From Rhizaria sp. SCN 62-66 (Eukaryota > Rhizaria, unplaced): DNA of 64,000 bases. This document shows positions 1-11,357 of the stretch, one piece after another (position 1 is the stretch's first letter; each line of letters begins with the position of its first letter). The stretch lies in the NCBI GenBank assembly GCA_001724265.1, contig MEDY01000036.1:121086-185085 (forward strand), in the 5' to 3' direction. The notes beneath the pieces are model-generated. The model saw only the letters and a program-made list of their open reading frames with translations. It did no database searches and was not told the DNA's origin. A program made the translations under genes and the position numbers.

Positions 1-771
1 TGATTTGATCGTTTCTCACTTTGCGCCTCATTTAGTCTCTTCCGTCTCCCTCCCTGTTTACCTATGCGTATGTTTATCTTGCTTGCTTATTGGACAGCAA
101 CAAGCTTTGAAATCTTTTCCTAGTATCCCTGCATCTGAAAATTTGTTTCATCCCTTCATCTTTTCACATCGAGGAGAAGATCCACTCTCCCGTGGCATTC
201 CCTCGATATCCTGCATTGGCCGTTCATCTCTCTGTATATCCTTAGGATTGACGCTGTTTCCTCTAGTCATCACCACTCCCGCAAACACTACACTTTTCTC
301 ACTTTGCTTTGTTTCTCTCACTGCAACTGCACTGTCCATGTATAATTCTTTCTCCGTACTTATATACTACCGGTATTAGTATATTCTGTGTGTGGCTATG
401 TTAACCCAACCCAACTCGTGTCAATAACAACCATGGTCTATATTTCTCGCATGCGTACATCTTCTCCTTCGACGTACATTTACAATTGTAAGTGTAGGTC
501 TGCTCTGTGAACTTGCGCTACTTAAATGTTGTCGTGGAGAGATGTCGTTCGTCATCTTCCCTCTTTATTATCGCTTTGTGTTTCCGACTGTATGTATCGC
601 GCCTCTGCTGAATGAATCAAGGCAGTTGGTGTACTACATATGACCCTGGACTAGCCTCGCTGACGTCACTGCACTTATCTTTTGTAAGGTCAGTTTGTGC
701 GTGTGGGGTAGCCGTGAAATGGAAACTCACTGTGTTTTGTTTCATATGATCTCCTTTTGTGCTGTTATATC

Positions 772-777
772 AATAAA
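772..777 (+). promoter_or_regulatory. candidate polyadenylation signal AATAAA
   Basis: A canonical AATAAA hexamer on the plus strand followed by AT-rich DNA. It could end a transcript entering from the left of the window. In DNA this AT-rich the hexamer can also arise by chance. Confidence 0.25.
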
Positions 778-1050
778 CCTCATTTCTTCAACTCAATATA
801 ACTCTCTTTATTTTAATTGAAAGTTTTGTGTTGCTTTTATCTTGTCACCAAAGAGGTTTTCATTTTCGGCGATATTTTTTTGCATCGCCAGAAATTTGTT
901 TAAGATTTATAAAAAGACACAAGCATCTCAAGTGGAGAAATAAAAAATGAATTCAATAGTATTAAATCCAAAAATTAATGATTAATACTTTCTAATGTGT
1001 ATTTTTTCGCTTTTTGTACTTTAGATTTACTTAACATTTACGTTACCTCG

Positions 1051-1051
<1 letters not shown>

Positions 1052-1090
<39 letters not shown>
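1052..1090. repeat. uninterrupted T39 homopolymer (A39 on the minus strand)
   Basis: Thirty-nine consecutive T residues in intergenic AT-rich DNA, about 500 nt downstream of the RAB23-like stop codon. No other homopolymer in the window is nearly as long. It may be simple slippage, or the poly(A) tail of a retroposed copy on the minus strand. I saw no clear target-site duplication around it. Confidence 0.9.
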
Positions 1091-1093
<3 letters not shown>

Positions 1094-1590
1094 TCTATCT
1101 TACACGTTATACATTGCAAGCTGAATCATCTCTGCAATGGACGAGGTTGTTCGCGTGATGTTGAACTTGTTTCGAAGAGCGAATGTATGGAATCACACAT
1201 TTTGATGTGTATGAGATCGTTAGGTCCTTACAAATAGACAAGGAAGACACCAGCTCACAGAGTTCGATTCATCTATGATCCTTACAACTTATGTTACAAA
1301 CGCCTCATGGAAAACAAAAGAGGTACTCGAAGAGGATATTAGAAAGCATAAAGCAATTACACTCAAACAAAAAGACTCAATAGCTCATGATACCTAGAGT
1401 ATTACACAAACAAATACGTCCGTATCGAGATAAACAGACACTAGTAATCATCAAATACATTGGGATAAAACGCAGCAGAACAATCCATGACATTTCTTCA
1501 ACTGAGTTCTGGCCCGGAGTACCAGAAGGCAATTCGAGCAAATATGTGATGCTGACATAACATCAACTGCTTACAATGTCGTTTACATCA

Positions 1591-3214
1591 TCACATCACG
1601 ACACACTTACCCTTCTTCTTACCCTCTTTCCCACTTTCCTTGCTGTCCTTACCTGGCTGCTGCTGCTGCAGCTGGTCGGCATTGGCAGTCGTGTTCGCCC
1701 CCGTACCTGCGTTGCCGTTGTCGCCGTGCGCGTCCGCAGCCTCCTGATCGAACTCGTGCTCTAGCACCCGCGCCCCGCCGCGCCCCGCCGCGCCGCCGGT
1801 GACGAAGCCCTCGGAGTAGCCAGGCACGTCGATGCTGCGATCGAACCCGGCGCCGTCGCCCTTGCTCGCGCTTGTAAACGCCGCTCTCCCGCCACCGTTG
1901 CCAGTGCCGGTGCCGCGCGGACTGGGCGCGGGGCGCGCGCGCGCGGGCGTGGAGGGCAGAAGCCCCACGGTGGTGTTCTCAAGCGCGCCGGGGATGGCGG
2001 ACATCGAGGGCACCGCAGAGACCTTGACGGCCAATCCGCCGGGGCCGTGGTCGCCGCTGCTGTTGTGGCCGCCGAAGCTGTCGCCGCTGTGGTTGAAGCT
2101 CTGGTTGGTGAGCGCCTTGTTGTTTTTGGTGCTGTTCGCGCCTGCGTTGCAGTGGTTGTTGTTGGTAGCGCTGCTGGACCGGTGGATGTAAGCCGTGGCG
2201 ACGTACTCGAAGATGTCCGGCAGCGGCGACGGCGACGTCAGCGCAGTACGGTAGAGCTTGGCGCCCATCTGCCGCGCAAGCGCCTCGACCTCTGCGGGCG
2301 GCGTGGCCGACTGCTCGACCTTGTCCATCATGTTCTGCACCAGCACGGGGACGATGGCCGAGGCGCCGCACTCGGCCATGATGAGCGAGTGCCACTTCGG
2401 GATCGCCAGGAACGAGTCGCGGTCAATCGTGGAGAAGACATAGATCACCGCCACGGCGCCGCGGTAGTAGTTGCGCGTCACAGAGTTGAACATGTCTTGG
2501 CCTATACGTGGAACAACATACAGCGAGACACACAACTTACATGGTGAGCTCCTTGATTCGTCTTGTAAGAACAGGTATTTCTTACATCAACACAAAACAG
2601 CACACACATTTAATCAAACAACGCAGAGATGATGAGTTGGCGCATTTTATTGGTGAAATTGAGCCATAAAACGTACCAGCAGTGTCCCAGACCATGAGAG
2701 ACGCAACGTCACCAGAGGGAAGAGTGATGTCCTTCTCCATAAAGTCTACAAAAGCAGAGCGTAAACAAAGCAGAGCAATAGTAAACACAAGTGTACGACA
2801 GAACACAAAGCAATAGATTGTAAAACAACGGGTCGCACCATACGGTCGCGATTTTAGAGATATAGAGCTTGTTTCGTGGTCGTACCTGCGCCGATCGTCT
2901 TCTTATAGCGCTCGACAGTAACGCCGCGGGTGAAGCGGTTGATAAGCGTGGTCTTACCCACCATACCGTTACCAACAATCAAAACTTTGATGTTCAGCTC
3001 TGTGTCAAGCTCCTGCAACGGGAAACACAAGTATTTGTGAATGAGAGGAGACAAACAGCATGACAGTGTCACAGCAGAAGGCGGCGTGCGCGAGCGAGTC
3101 GGAAAGTCGACAGAGTGCAGTATGAGCATTAAACAAGAAAACAAGAAAGATTCATAACAAAATCATCAGAATATAATACTTAAGAATGCTTGGAGAGAGA
3201 CTTACTTGCATCAT
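1591..3214 (-). CDS. RAB23: RAB23-like small GTPase
   Basis: Small Rab-family GTPase of 371 residues, built from exons 3206-3214, 2886-3012, 2677-2745 and 1591-2501; the reading frame is kept across all three introns. The first exon encodes only Met-Met-Gln. Visible motifs are the P-loop GNGMVGKT (17-24), switch I with YKKTIGADF (39-47), and WDTAGQ (65-70) with the catalytic Gln. YYRGA and the VFSTxDRxSF pattern followed by LVQN are characteristic of RAB23, a GTPase linked in animals to cilia and Hedgehog signalling. Two specificity loops are altered: G4 reads NMMD (125-128) instead of NKxD, and G5 reads RTAL where RAB23 has RTS. After about residue 180 comes a long Asn/Gly/Ala-rich tail, then a Lys-rich stretch ending in CVVM, a CaaX-type prenylation motif. 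The stop is TGA. Confidence 0.9.
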
Positions 3215-4393
3215 TGATGTACACGGGCGTTGAAGTACGCCTTAGGGTGTGATTGCGAACATGGGGCGCAGGGGCAAAAGTAAAATGCATCGTAACACAC
3301 GGTTAGCCCAAACTGTTTGAATTATTATTAAAACGGAGCGTATAAATTCACAATTAAAAATCAGTACTCACAGTAACAGAGGCTTTTGACGACTGAGGTG
3401 TTCAAATGCGCTTTGCCCATATCCCGAAGCCAAGGCAGAATCGCATGCTGCAGCTAGCCACCCGTTGAGCACGATCTCGAAAAATTGCATTTCAACGCAA
3501 TATAACCCAGAATCTTCACAGCTCGCGAATCGTGAGCAGTGTTGGAGAATGACACAATGATAGTAGTGTATGATATATTGAAGAAAGTGCATTTAAGAAA
3601 AAACTCAACTCCCCACCTGCGTCAAAGAGCACCGTGGCGAGATTGCGGTGATGTCGACTGAGTGCAAGAGCGAGAAAAAAAGTCCGTGTTACGCTCCCCG
3701 CATGCTGCTGGCGTTGCGCGCTACCGCTGTCAGTCGCGATGCAGTGAGGAACATCAGTGACAGCAGCAGCAGTCGCAGCAACAACAGCACACACGAGGAA
3801 CATGACATGAAAATGATAACTGAAAAGTAGATGAAAGGAGGGCGTTGAAGAGGGGAAATGAGGTGCTTAGTGCATATCGCGCACCCCGAAGCGAAAAACG
3901 AGTCAGATTCCACTGCATCACGCACCACGAAGATCTAAGTACTCGAAGTGCTTTGGTATTTCGTCTCTCGAGAGGAGGATTGTTATGCAGGGAACGTGAC
4001 GAAGGGGGATGGTTATTAGGTAAGAGGGTAACAGCAGCACACGGTGCCAGTCGCAATATCATTGAGCCTACAGAGTCAATGTATTGGTGACAAAGCGTGT
4101 CAGCAGTGCCAACGTGCTAGTGCGCATGCTTGTGTAATAAATCGTCAAGTATCCACACACAACCCACACACACACACAACGTGCGATGAATAAATAACGG
4201 TAACATTACTTAAAACAACAACTACTATGACTAAAACTCAACAACACACATACGAATTTTTTTTTCTCGGAATTATTTTAGAGAAACACGATGAAAGAAA
4301 AGAAAGTAAAAGAAAATGAATTCGAACAACTGATCTAAGCTCACAGCAACCAACACGTCGGCACGGCTAAGCTTAAGTTAGACTTATTTTAGC
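3215..4393. other. intergenic region, XRN1 3' end to RAB23 5' end
   Basis: About 1.2 kb of lower-GC sequence between two minus-strand genes. It should contain the XRN1 3' UTR on the right side and the RAB23 promoter and 5' UTR on the left side. Short open frames on both strands have no recognisable product and no coding-like base use. I see no RNA gene. Confidence 0.6.
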
Positions 4394-7300
4394 TTACCGG
4401 GGCTGGCCGTTGGGCCCGCGCTGCTGCGGGTACTGCGCATTGGGCGCCCCATTGTTGTTGTTGTTTGCGTAGGGGCTGCCCATACCCATGCCCATCATGG
4501 GTCCGCCCATGGGTCCCATCGGGGAGCCCATGTGGCCGCCCATCGGCAGCATGCCCATGCCCATGCCAAGCCCCATCGGCGGCGCCGCGTAGTGCGGCGC
4601 GGCGTACTGGCCGTACTGCGCGGGGTACACGTAGCCGGCGGGCACGGCGCCCGCGGCAGCCGCGGCGGCGGGCACAGCGCTGTTGTTGTTGGCATTGGCG
4701 CTCGCGTGCGATGAGTAGAGCACGTTGGAGGCGGTGGACACCGAGTAGCCGGTGTAGCCAGACGACAGCGCGGCGTAGGCGCCGCCGACGGGGATGCCCG
4801 ACACGCCGGGCACAGGCGTCGCCATGGCGCCCGCCGCGCCCGCCAGGCCGCCCGCGGCGGCGGGCGCGGCGGGGGAACCGCCGGCGGCGTCGGCGGCGGC
4901 CAACATCTGGCGCAGGTTCGACACCACGCTGTGCCCCGGGCTCGTCATCGCGGCCGCGGCCGCGGCGGCGGTCACGGGGGCGGCGAAGCCGAGGGCCGAG
5001 AGAGGCACCTCGTGCTCATCGACCGCAGTCACGGGCTTCGCAGCGGCAGCGGCAGCAGCAGCGGGCGCGGGCTTAGCGGCGGCGGCGGGCTTAGAAGCGG
5101 GCTTGGCAGCAGCGGCAGCGGCGGGGGCGACGGCGGCAGGCTTCGCGGTAGCCTTGCCCTTAGGGGCAGCAGCGGAGACAGGAGCGTTGTCCTTCTGGCC
5201 CTTGGCGTTGTCGTTGCCCTTGGCAGCAGCAGGAGCAGCAGCGTCCTTGGCCTTATTGTCCTTAGCAGCAGCAGCAGGAGCAGCGTCTTTGGCCTTGTCC
5301 TGCTGGCCCTTGGCCTTGGCGCTGGCTTTGCCGCCCTTGGCCCCGCCCTTGCCGGCGCCCTCGGCCTCCATCGCGGCCAGCGCGGCGGCGACGAGGTCGT
5401 TGGCGCCCGCCACGGGCTGCGCCTTCTGCACCTGCGGTGTCTGCTTCGGCCCCTTCTGGCTGCCCTTGCGCTGTTCTGCGGCAGCCAGCGGCGCCTGGCC
5501 GGCGGCGGCGCGCGCCGCGTCCTCGGCCTGCTGCCGGCTCGCGGCGGCCTTGTCGCCCTCGTGGACGAGCACGGGGCGCGGGTCCGAGAGGTTCAGCAGC
5601 GAGTTGAGCGGGACCATCTTGCCACGGCTCGTGAGGCACTTGCCGTTGAGCTGCGTGCCCGCCGCGAAGGCGTTGTCGAAGATGACCTCGACGAACTGGC
5701 TGTGGATGCCGACTACGGTGCCGTGCGAGCGCAGCGGGACGCCGGAGTCGGAGCGCAGCGTCACCACGCGGTCGCCCAGCGAGACGAACTCGGACGACAC
5801 GGCTGTGGTCTTGCCGCGCGGCGCCGTGGGCGACCACGCAGGGTCCGAGTTGGCCAGGTACACCTCCTCAGGCAGCGCGACGACAGTACTAGGCACGCCC
5901 GTCACGAGAGTCTCCTTGTCAGAGTCGAACGCGTCCGACGACGTGTGGCTCTCGCCCGTCAGCGTGTCGTGCAGCTTCACCACGTACTCGCGCGCGCGCG
6001 CCTCGACGAGGAGGCAGGAGCGCGCGGGCGCGACGACAGAGGTGCAGGGCACCGCGATGAGCGAGCCGATGGCCGTGCCCTTGAGGAACTTGACCACACG
6101 CGCCACGTAGTCCTCGGGCGCCACGTCCTTGGGTGCGAAGTGACGCGCGTTCAGCCTGGAGAGAGATAAAAGACACACGCAAAGAGAAATTATGAGATTG
6201 AGATTTCATCGGAAAAGAAAACTTCGTAAAAAATATTGAAATCATCACATTTGAAGAGTATTTATATGATATTTTAAGCAGTTTTGCGAGAACAACGTAC
6301 TTGGCGTGGTAGGGATTGGCGTTGAGGTGGCGGAAGATCTCCGGGAAGAGCGACATGAACTGCTCGAGCAACAGAACCGTAAGCTCGGAGTATTCCCACT
6401 GCTCGCCCGCGCCACGCTCGGTCGTCGTGATGGCGCCGTGCTGCTCCAGCTCCTGCCGCGACACGTGCGCGTTCTGGCCGTGGCGGCGGGCCGCGCCGCG
6501 GCGCTGGCTCCGGTCGGCGAGCGCGTCGGCGTCGTAGCCGTCGTCATAGTCGTTGTCGTCGTAATCGCCGAACGTGCTCGCCTTGTTGCTGTTGCTCTTG
6601 CTGGCGGTGGCGAGCGCGTAGGCCTCCTGCTCTGAGTCAATCGCGGCCTGCCACGCGCGCACGCGGCGCGCGTAGTCGGGCACGCACAGCCCGTGGCGCG
6701 AGAAGGCCACGTTGAGCCCGATCTCCGCCGGCCCGGGCTCCAGCGTCAGCGACGAGCACAGGTTCACCAGCGCGTTGCCGTGGATGCCGAGCTGGCGAGC
6801 GACCTAAGGTCGGATAAACAAATAATTTGTTGAGGAGGTATATGTGCATGTGAGAGAATTAACTCAATAAATGTTACTTCATAAAAGAGACATATATTTC
6901 AATACCGACGTATATTAAGGTGAAAATGTTATACTGTGTGAGATATCTGCGTACTTGGTAGGAGGGGAAGTAGCGGAGCTCGCCCTGGGCCACGAAGCGG
7001 CGGAAGGCCGAGGCGGGCATGACGGGCCGCTTGGAGAGCTCGAGAGTGAGGCGGACCTCCTCCTTGGCGCCGTTGGTGACCACGTCGACGGAGCGGACGA
7101 CGCCGGGCGAGCCGTAGTGCTGCGCGCCGATGTGCACGATCTGCGAGCCGACCGGGAAACGCTCCTGAGAGAGTGCGGAAAACAAGCAAATTAGAGAGAA
7201 TATGAAGCATAATATGAGTAAGCGTCAAAACAAAAAATACAATGTAGACATATAAATATACGTGAAACACACAGGTATATTCACGAGAACCCCTATATAA

Positions 7301-10300
7301 GTCATGTAATCAATTTTGCGTGTAAATACGGGGGAGATACGACGTACCTGGGGCGTGGGGGCGGGCGCCTCGACCCAGCGGGGGTCGGGCCTGCCCGTGG
7401 GGTGGGCGGCGAACACGGTCTGCGCGGCAAATGCAAGCACGCGGTCCACGTTGGGGTTCGGCGCAGTCGCCGTGGCGCCCGACGAGTACTGGTTCTTGTT
7501 GCTGTTGTTGCTGTTGTTCTTGTGGTGCGAGGACTTGTCGTCGATGAAGTCCGACTCGTAGCCGGAGCTGGAGCCTGTGAGGGTGTCGCCGACGAAGAGC
7601 TTGCGCGTGGAGCCGTCGGCCGCACGCTGCATGCCGATCAGCGGCCGCACGAAGACGATCACGTGCGGCGCGCCCAGCTCCAGCGCCTGCTTGCGCGCCA
7701 GCCGGGTCGTCACGTCGCGGCGCGCGAGCACGTAGTCGGCCTTTTCACGGTCTATCAAGCAAACAAAAAGAAAGAGGAAATAAAAGCGTGTGAGTACGTG
7801 AGATAGTTCAGCTTTTTTTTTTCTTTTCTATTTCAACTCAAAATTTAAAAAATACAATTTCATGAAAGCGTTGAAGCATGACGTACGAGTGGGGACGCGT
7901 CCGTAGACCTTGCCCGAGTCGGAGGGCGGGATGTCCCAGACGGTGCTGTCGTCCTGCACGCGGACCACGAGCGCCTCGCGGAGGTGCGGGTAGTCGACAA
8001 AGACGCGCGACGACACCGGGAAGAGCGACGCCACGCGGGGCCCGTCGACGTAGGTGACGGTGTAGTCCATCGAGCAGCTCACGGCCAGCGACGGCTTGAG
8101 CGAGTCGCGGCCGAAGAGGTTCACCTTGGTCGTCGCGACCGAGCCTGCACAGCCGGGCAGGAAGTACAACGATGGGAAGCCGACCGTGGGCCGCACGGCG
8201 CCGGGCAGCGCCACGGGCAGAAAACGGCCTTCGCCGATGAAGCGCGCCGCGCGGGCCGTGTCGGCGGCGCCGTAGTAGATGTTGAGCATGCGCGCGTCAT
8301 CGTCGTTGAGCTTGGTGAGCGTCGCGCGCAGCGCGTCGTCGCTCCACGCGGGCTCGGCGGGGATCGCGGGCACCACGAAGGGACCCGCGCGCGAGCAGCA
8401 CTTGCGAAGCGCGGGGAACAGCGTCGTGTTCGGGATGTACGTCACCGCGGGGTTGGCAGCGTTGTCAGCGCCTTCAGCGGCGAGGCTGAGGCTGCTGCCG
8501 TCGGCGAAGGTGGTGAAGCCCTGGGCGATGTTGTACGTGTCCTCGTTGTTGGGGTCATACTCGAACAGCCAGTCGGCCTGCACGTTGCGGTTGCGGTTGC
8601 GCTCCTGGTTCGAGAGCCGGTCGCCGGGGACGCTGTGGATGGCCGTCAGCAGGCGCGTCTCGTCGATGAAGGGGATCAGCGTGACGCCCTCCCACGGGTT
8701 GCGGCAGCCGTCCATGTCTACCGCGAACTCGTCCGGGTAGAAGTCCTTGACTTCGCTGTGCGGGTCCGTCATGAAGTTGCGCCACGCGGGCGGCAGCAGC
8801 TTGGCTGAGCCGGGGGGCAGCACACCCCTGAGGCGGAGAACAAAAAGAAGGATATTTGGACATATATATAAGCGATGTTTCAATAAATATTTCACAAAAA
8901 GATACAGCGAGAGAAATTAGTAGAAGGGATGCAAACGAGATATTAAATGAGCGGATCTCAAAGAGAGCTATTTGCACGTACATGAGCTGCTCGAGGGGCG
9001 TGAAGGGCGTGCCGATGTCGAAGTTAAGCCGCACGGTGGTGAGGTCAACCTTGACAAGCGAGGAGGCGAGGGGCGCGTACCGGTACGGGTAATGCCAGCG
9101 CCAGGACTGGACGCCCGAATAGTAGTACTTAAGGCACCACATGAGGCCTTCGAAGTACGCCTCGCACAGGTGGTTGATGTGGCCCGCCAGCGAGCGCGCG
9201 CGCGCCTCGTCGGGCAGCGCGGCGTTCTCGGCGCTGTCGGCGTAGAACTCGGGGAACTTGCGGCGGTAGTAGTTGGTCACGTTGACGTCGCCGCTGGTGA
9301 GCTCGGCGAGTCGCAGCTCGGCCTCGGAGGAGTTTTCCTCGTCGACATCGATGCCCGAGGCGCGCAGCTGTGCAAACATCTTCTCGTTGTACTTGCGCAG
9401 GCGCGCGTCGGCGGCCTTGGCGGCCTTAGAGCTGGACGCGGCATCATCGCTCTCGTCGGAGTTGTCCTCGTCGTCAGCGTCGGCGTCCGCCTCATCGTCA
9501 GAGTCGGGGATCGTGGCGAGCTTCTTACCCTTGCTGCCCTTGCCCTTAGCGGGCTCACCGTCACCGTTGTCGTCGTTCGTGTCAGACTCGGGCGCCGCGT
9601 CGTCGCTGTCATCCTCGTTAGCATCGTCGTCATCCGACTCGGGGAGGGGGTTGCCGTCCTCGTCGATGGCACAGAAGACGCCGTTGACGAAGCCGAACGT
9701 CTTGGGCGCGGTGGCCTTGTCGTTGGTCTCCACCACCATGCCCGCCCCCTTCTGGCGCCGGTTGCTGTTGGCGCTGGGGGTCGGCGCGAAGGCGGAGGAG
9801 GCCGTGGACGAGGTGCTAGGACTGGGGCTGGGGCTCATGCCGGACTCGAGCGCAGTTAACGCCTGGCTCAGGGGCAGCCGTGACACCTTGTCGCTGCCCG
9901 AGGCGTTGCTGTTGGAGCTGCTGAAGTTGTTGGTGTGCATGCGGTTGTACTTGGCGGACTTCTCGGCCCACTTAGCGTTCTCCTCGGCGCGCTTGACGAA
10001 GACGCGCGACTCGGTGTTGGCGACGAAGCCCAGCAGCGCGCGGAAGCGCTTAACGTTAACGGTGCCCCAATGCGTGATGTAGCCGCCGAGGCGCGGGAGC
10101 AGCGTCTTGTAGGCGTCGATGAGCGTGTTGAGCCCGCCCTCGCCGATGTCGATGGCCGGGTTCGGCGGCAGGAAGTCGTTGCCGACGAGGAAGCAGATGA
10201 AGACCCAGTCGTCAATGGCGCGCTCCAGGTCCCACTTGAACGGCATCGTGTCGTTGCGGAACTCGAGCTCCAAGTACTCGCGCAGCAGCGAGATGTGCAG

Positions 10301-11357
10301 GAAGTTGAACTCGTCGGGTTTGACGAGCGCCTTGCGCTTGAGGCCCTCCTTGGGCGGGCCGAAGACGACTTCCTCGCGCAGCAACGCGATGTGGTGCTCG
10401 TGGGTCACGAGCGAGAGCATGATGAGGTCGGCGTCGAGTCCGTAGAGGCAGTGGCGCAGGTTGGGGTCGTAGTCGGGCTGCATGCGCTGGTTGCGCAGGT
10501 ACGACATGATCTTGTGCTCACCCTCGCCGACGACCTCGGCACCGGAGAAGATGACCTTGATGTTCTGCCAGTCGGCGTCGTCGCGGATCTTGGACCGCAC
10601 GAAGTACTGCAGGTGCGCGGACAGGCGCTCCATAAAGGCCGTGCCGGGGGTGATGCAGTTCGAGTCGAAGGCGTCGTCCTTGACGACCACGCCCTCTGCC
10701 AGGGCCTTGTCGCGGGCCTCCTTGGCGGCCTATTATAAACAAGAAGCGCGAGTATTGAGACATAAAACGTGAGATATACTTACATATTTAAAACATGTTG
10801 CTAACTTGTCAGTTTTGTAGTGTTATCGTACCTGTGCAGAGCGGAAACGACGCTGGCGCTGCTGGTTCATCTTGGCACGAGGCGCGACACCATCAATGGC
10901 CATGTACATCAGCTTCTTGGGCTTGACGATCGAGAAAAGCTTGTCAATGTACTGGAAGATGCGGAGAAACATCTGGTCCTCGGTCATCTCCTCACTGATG
11001 CCGCCATTGGCGTGCGTGCAGTTGTGGACGATGCCGTTCATGTCGAGGTACATGCAGTCGAACTCAGCCTTCATGCCCATGCCTGTGGGCTGGTTCAGCA
11101 ACGGGTACCGCTCGCTCAGCCAGCGGAAAAAACGAGGAACACCCACTGTGCGTGCAAAGCAAAAGACAGTGAAGCACGAGGGCGGACGAAATGTAACCAA
11201 TGAGCAAGATGGAACGAGTGTATGGTGTCATTTAAGATCAAAGGCGAGTGACAAGAGCGTGTTTGGATTCAATGGAGGCGAGATCTTTGGAGAGTACAAA
11301 GAAGTGGATCGCGAGCAGTGAGGGATACAGGAGTAAGGCTGGAGAATAAAACGTACT
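4394..11357 (-). CDS. XRN1: XRN1-type 5'-3' exoribonuclease
   Basis: Cytoplasmic 5'-3' exoribonuclease that degrades decapped, 5'-monophosphorylated mRNA. The model has 1,960 residues in exons 11357 (one base), 10832-11145, 8982-10729, 7887-8827, 7348-7751, 6955-7164, 6301-6803 and 4394-6155; frame is kept through seven introns. The N-terminus GVPRFFRWLSERYP is diagnostic. Catalytic acidic residues are visible in YLDMNGIVHN, AIDGVAPRAK, GEGEHKIM (about 170), YGLDADLIML (about 204) and GNDF (about 288). Also present are RRFRSA, FDSNCITPGT and GVQSWxWHYPYRYAP. A very acidic Asp/Ser segment interrupts the conserved core, where XRN1 proteins carry a linker. The last roughly 400 residues are Ala/Lys-rich and end in a Met-Gly-rich tail with a Gln/Pro-rich end. 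The Met codon seems to be split (A at 11357, TG at 11145-11144). The stop is TAA. Confidence 0.96.
11146..11356 (-). other. intron splitting the XRN1 start codon
   Basis: On the minus strand the sequence before this interval ends in TTTTAAA, the interval starts GTACGT and ends CACAG, and the next exon begins TGGGTGTT. Joining them creates AAATGGGTG, an ATG in frame with the universally conserved GVPRFF start of XRN1. No other in-frame ATG precedes that motif in the downstream exon. The donor matches the consensus of the other introns in the window. Confidence 0.75.

Larger units (their letters stand above)
1..1590. other. AT-rich non-coding region left of the RAB23-like gene
   Basis: No convincing gene is visible. 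Open frames here are short, lack the GC-rich third positions of the real genes, and match nothing I recognise. The region should hold the 3' end of a gene lying left of the window (a plus-strand AATAAA is at 772-777) and the 3' UTR of the minus-strand RAB23-like gene, which stops at 1591. It also contains the T39 tract listed separately. Confidence 0.6.

Noticed and set aside
5-379. 124-codon open frame on the plus strand at the left edge
   Set aside because: Base composition is like the non-coding DNA, no GC-rich third positions, and no recognisable domain; more likely UTR or intergenic.
4794-6110. 438-codon plus-strand frame opposite XRN1
   Set aside because: It is antisense to a confidently identified exon. 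High GC makes stops rare on both strands; the product is Ala/Ser/Leu-rich without a fold.
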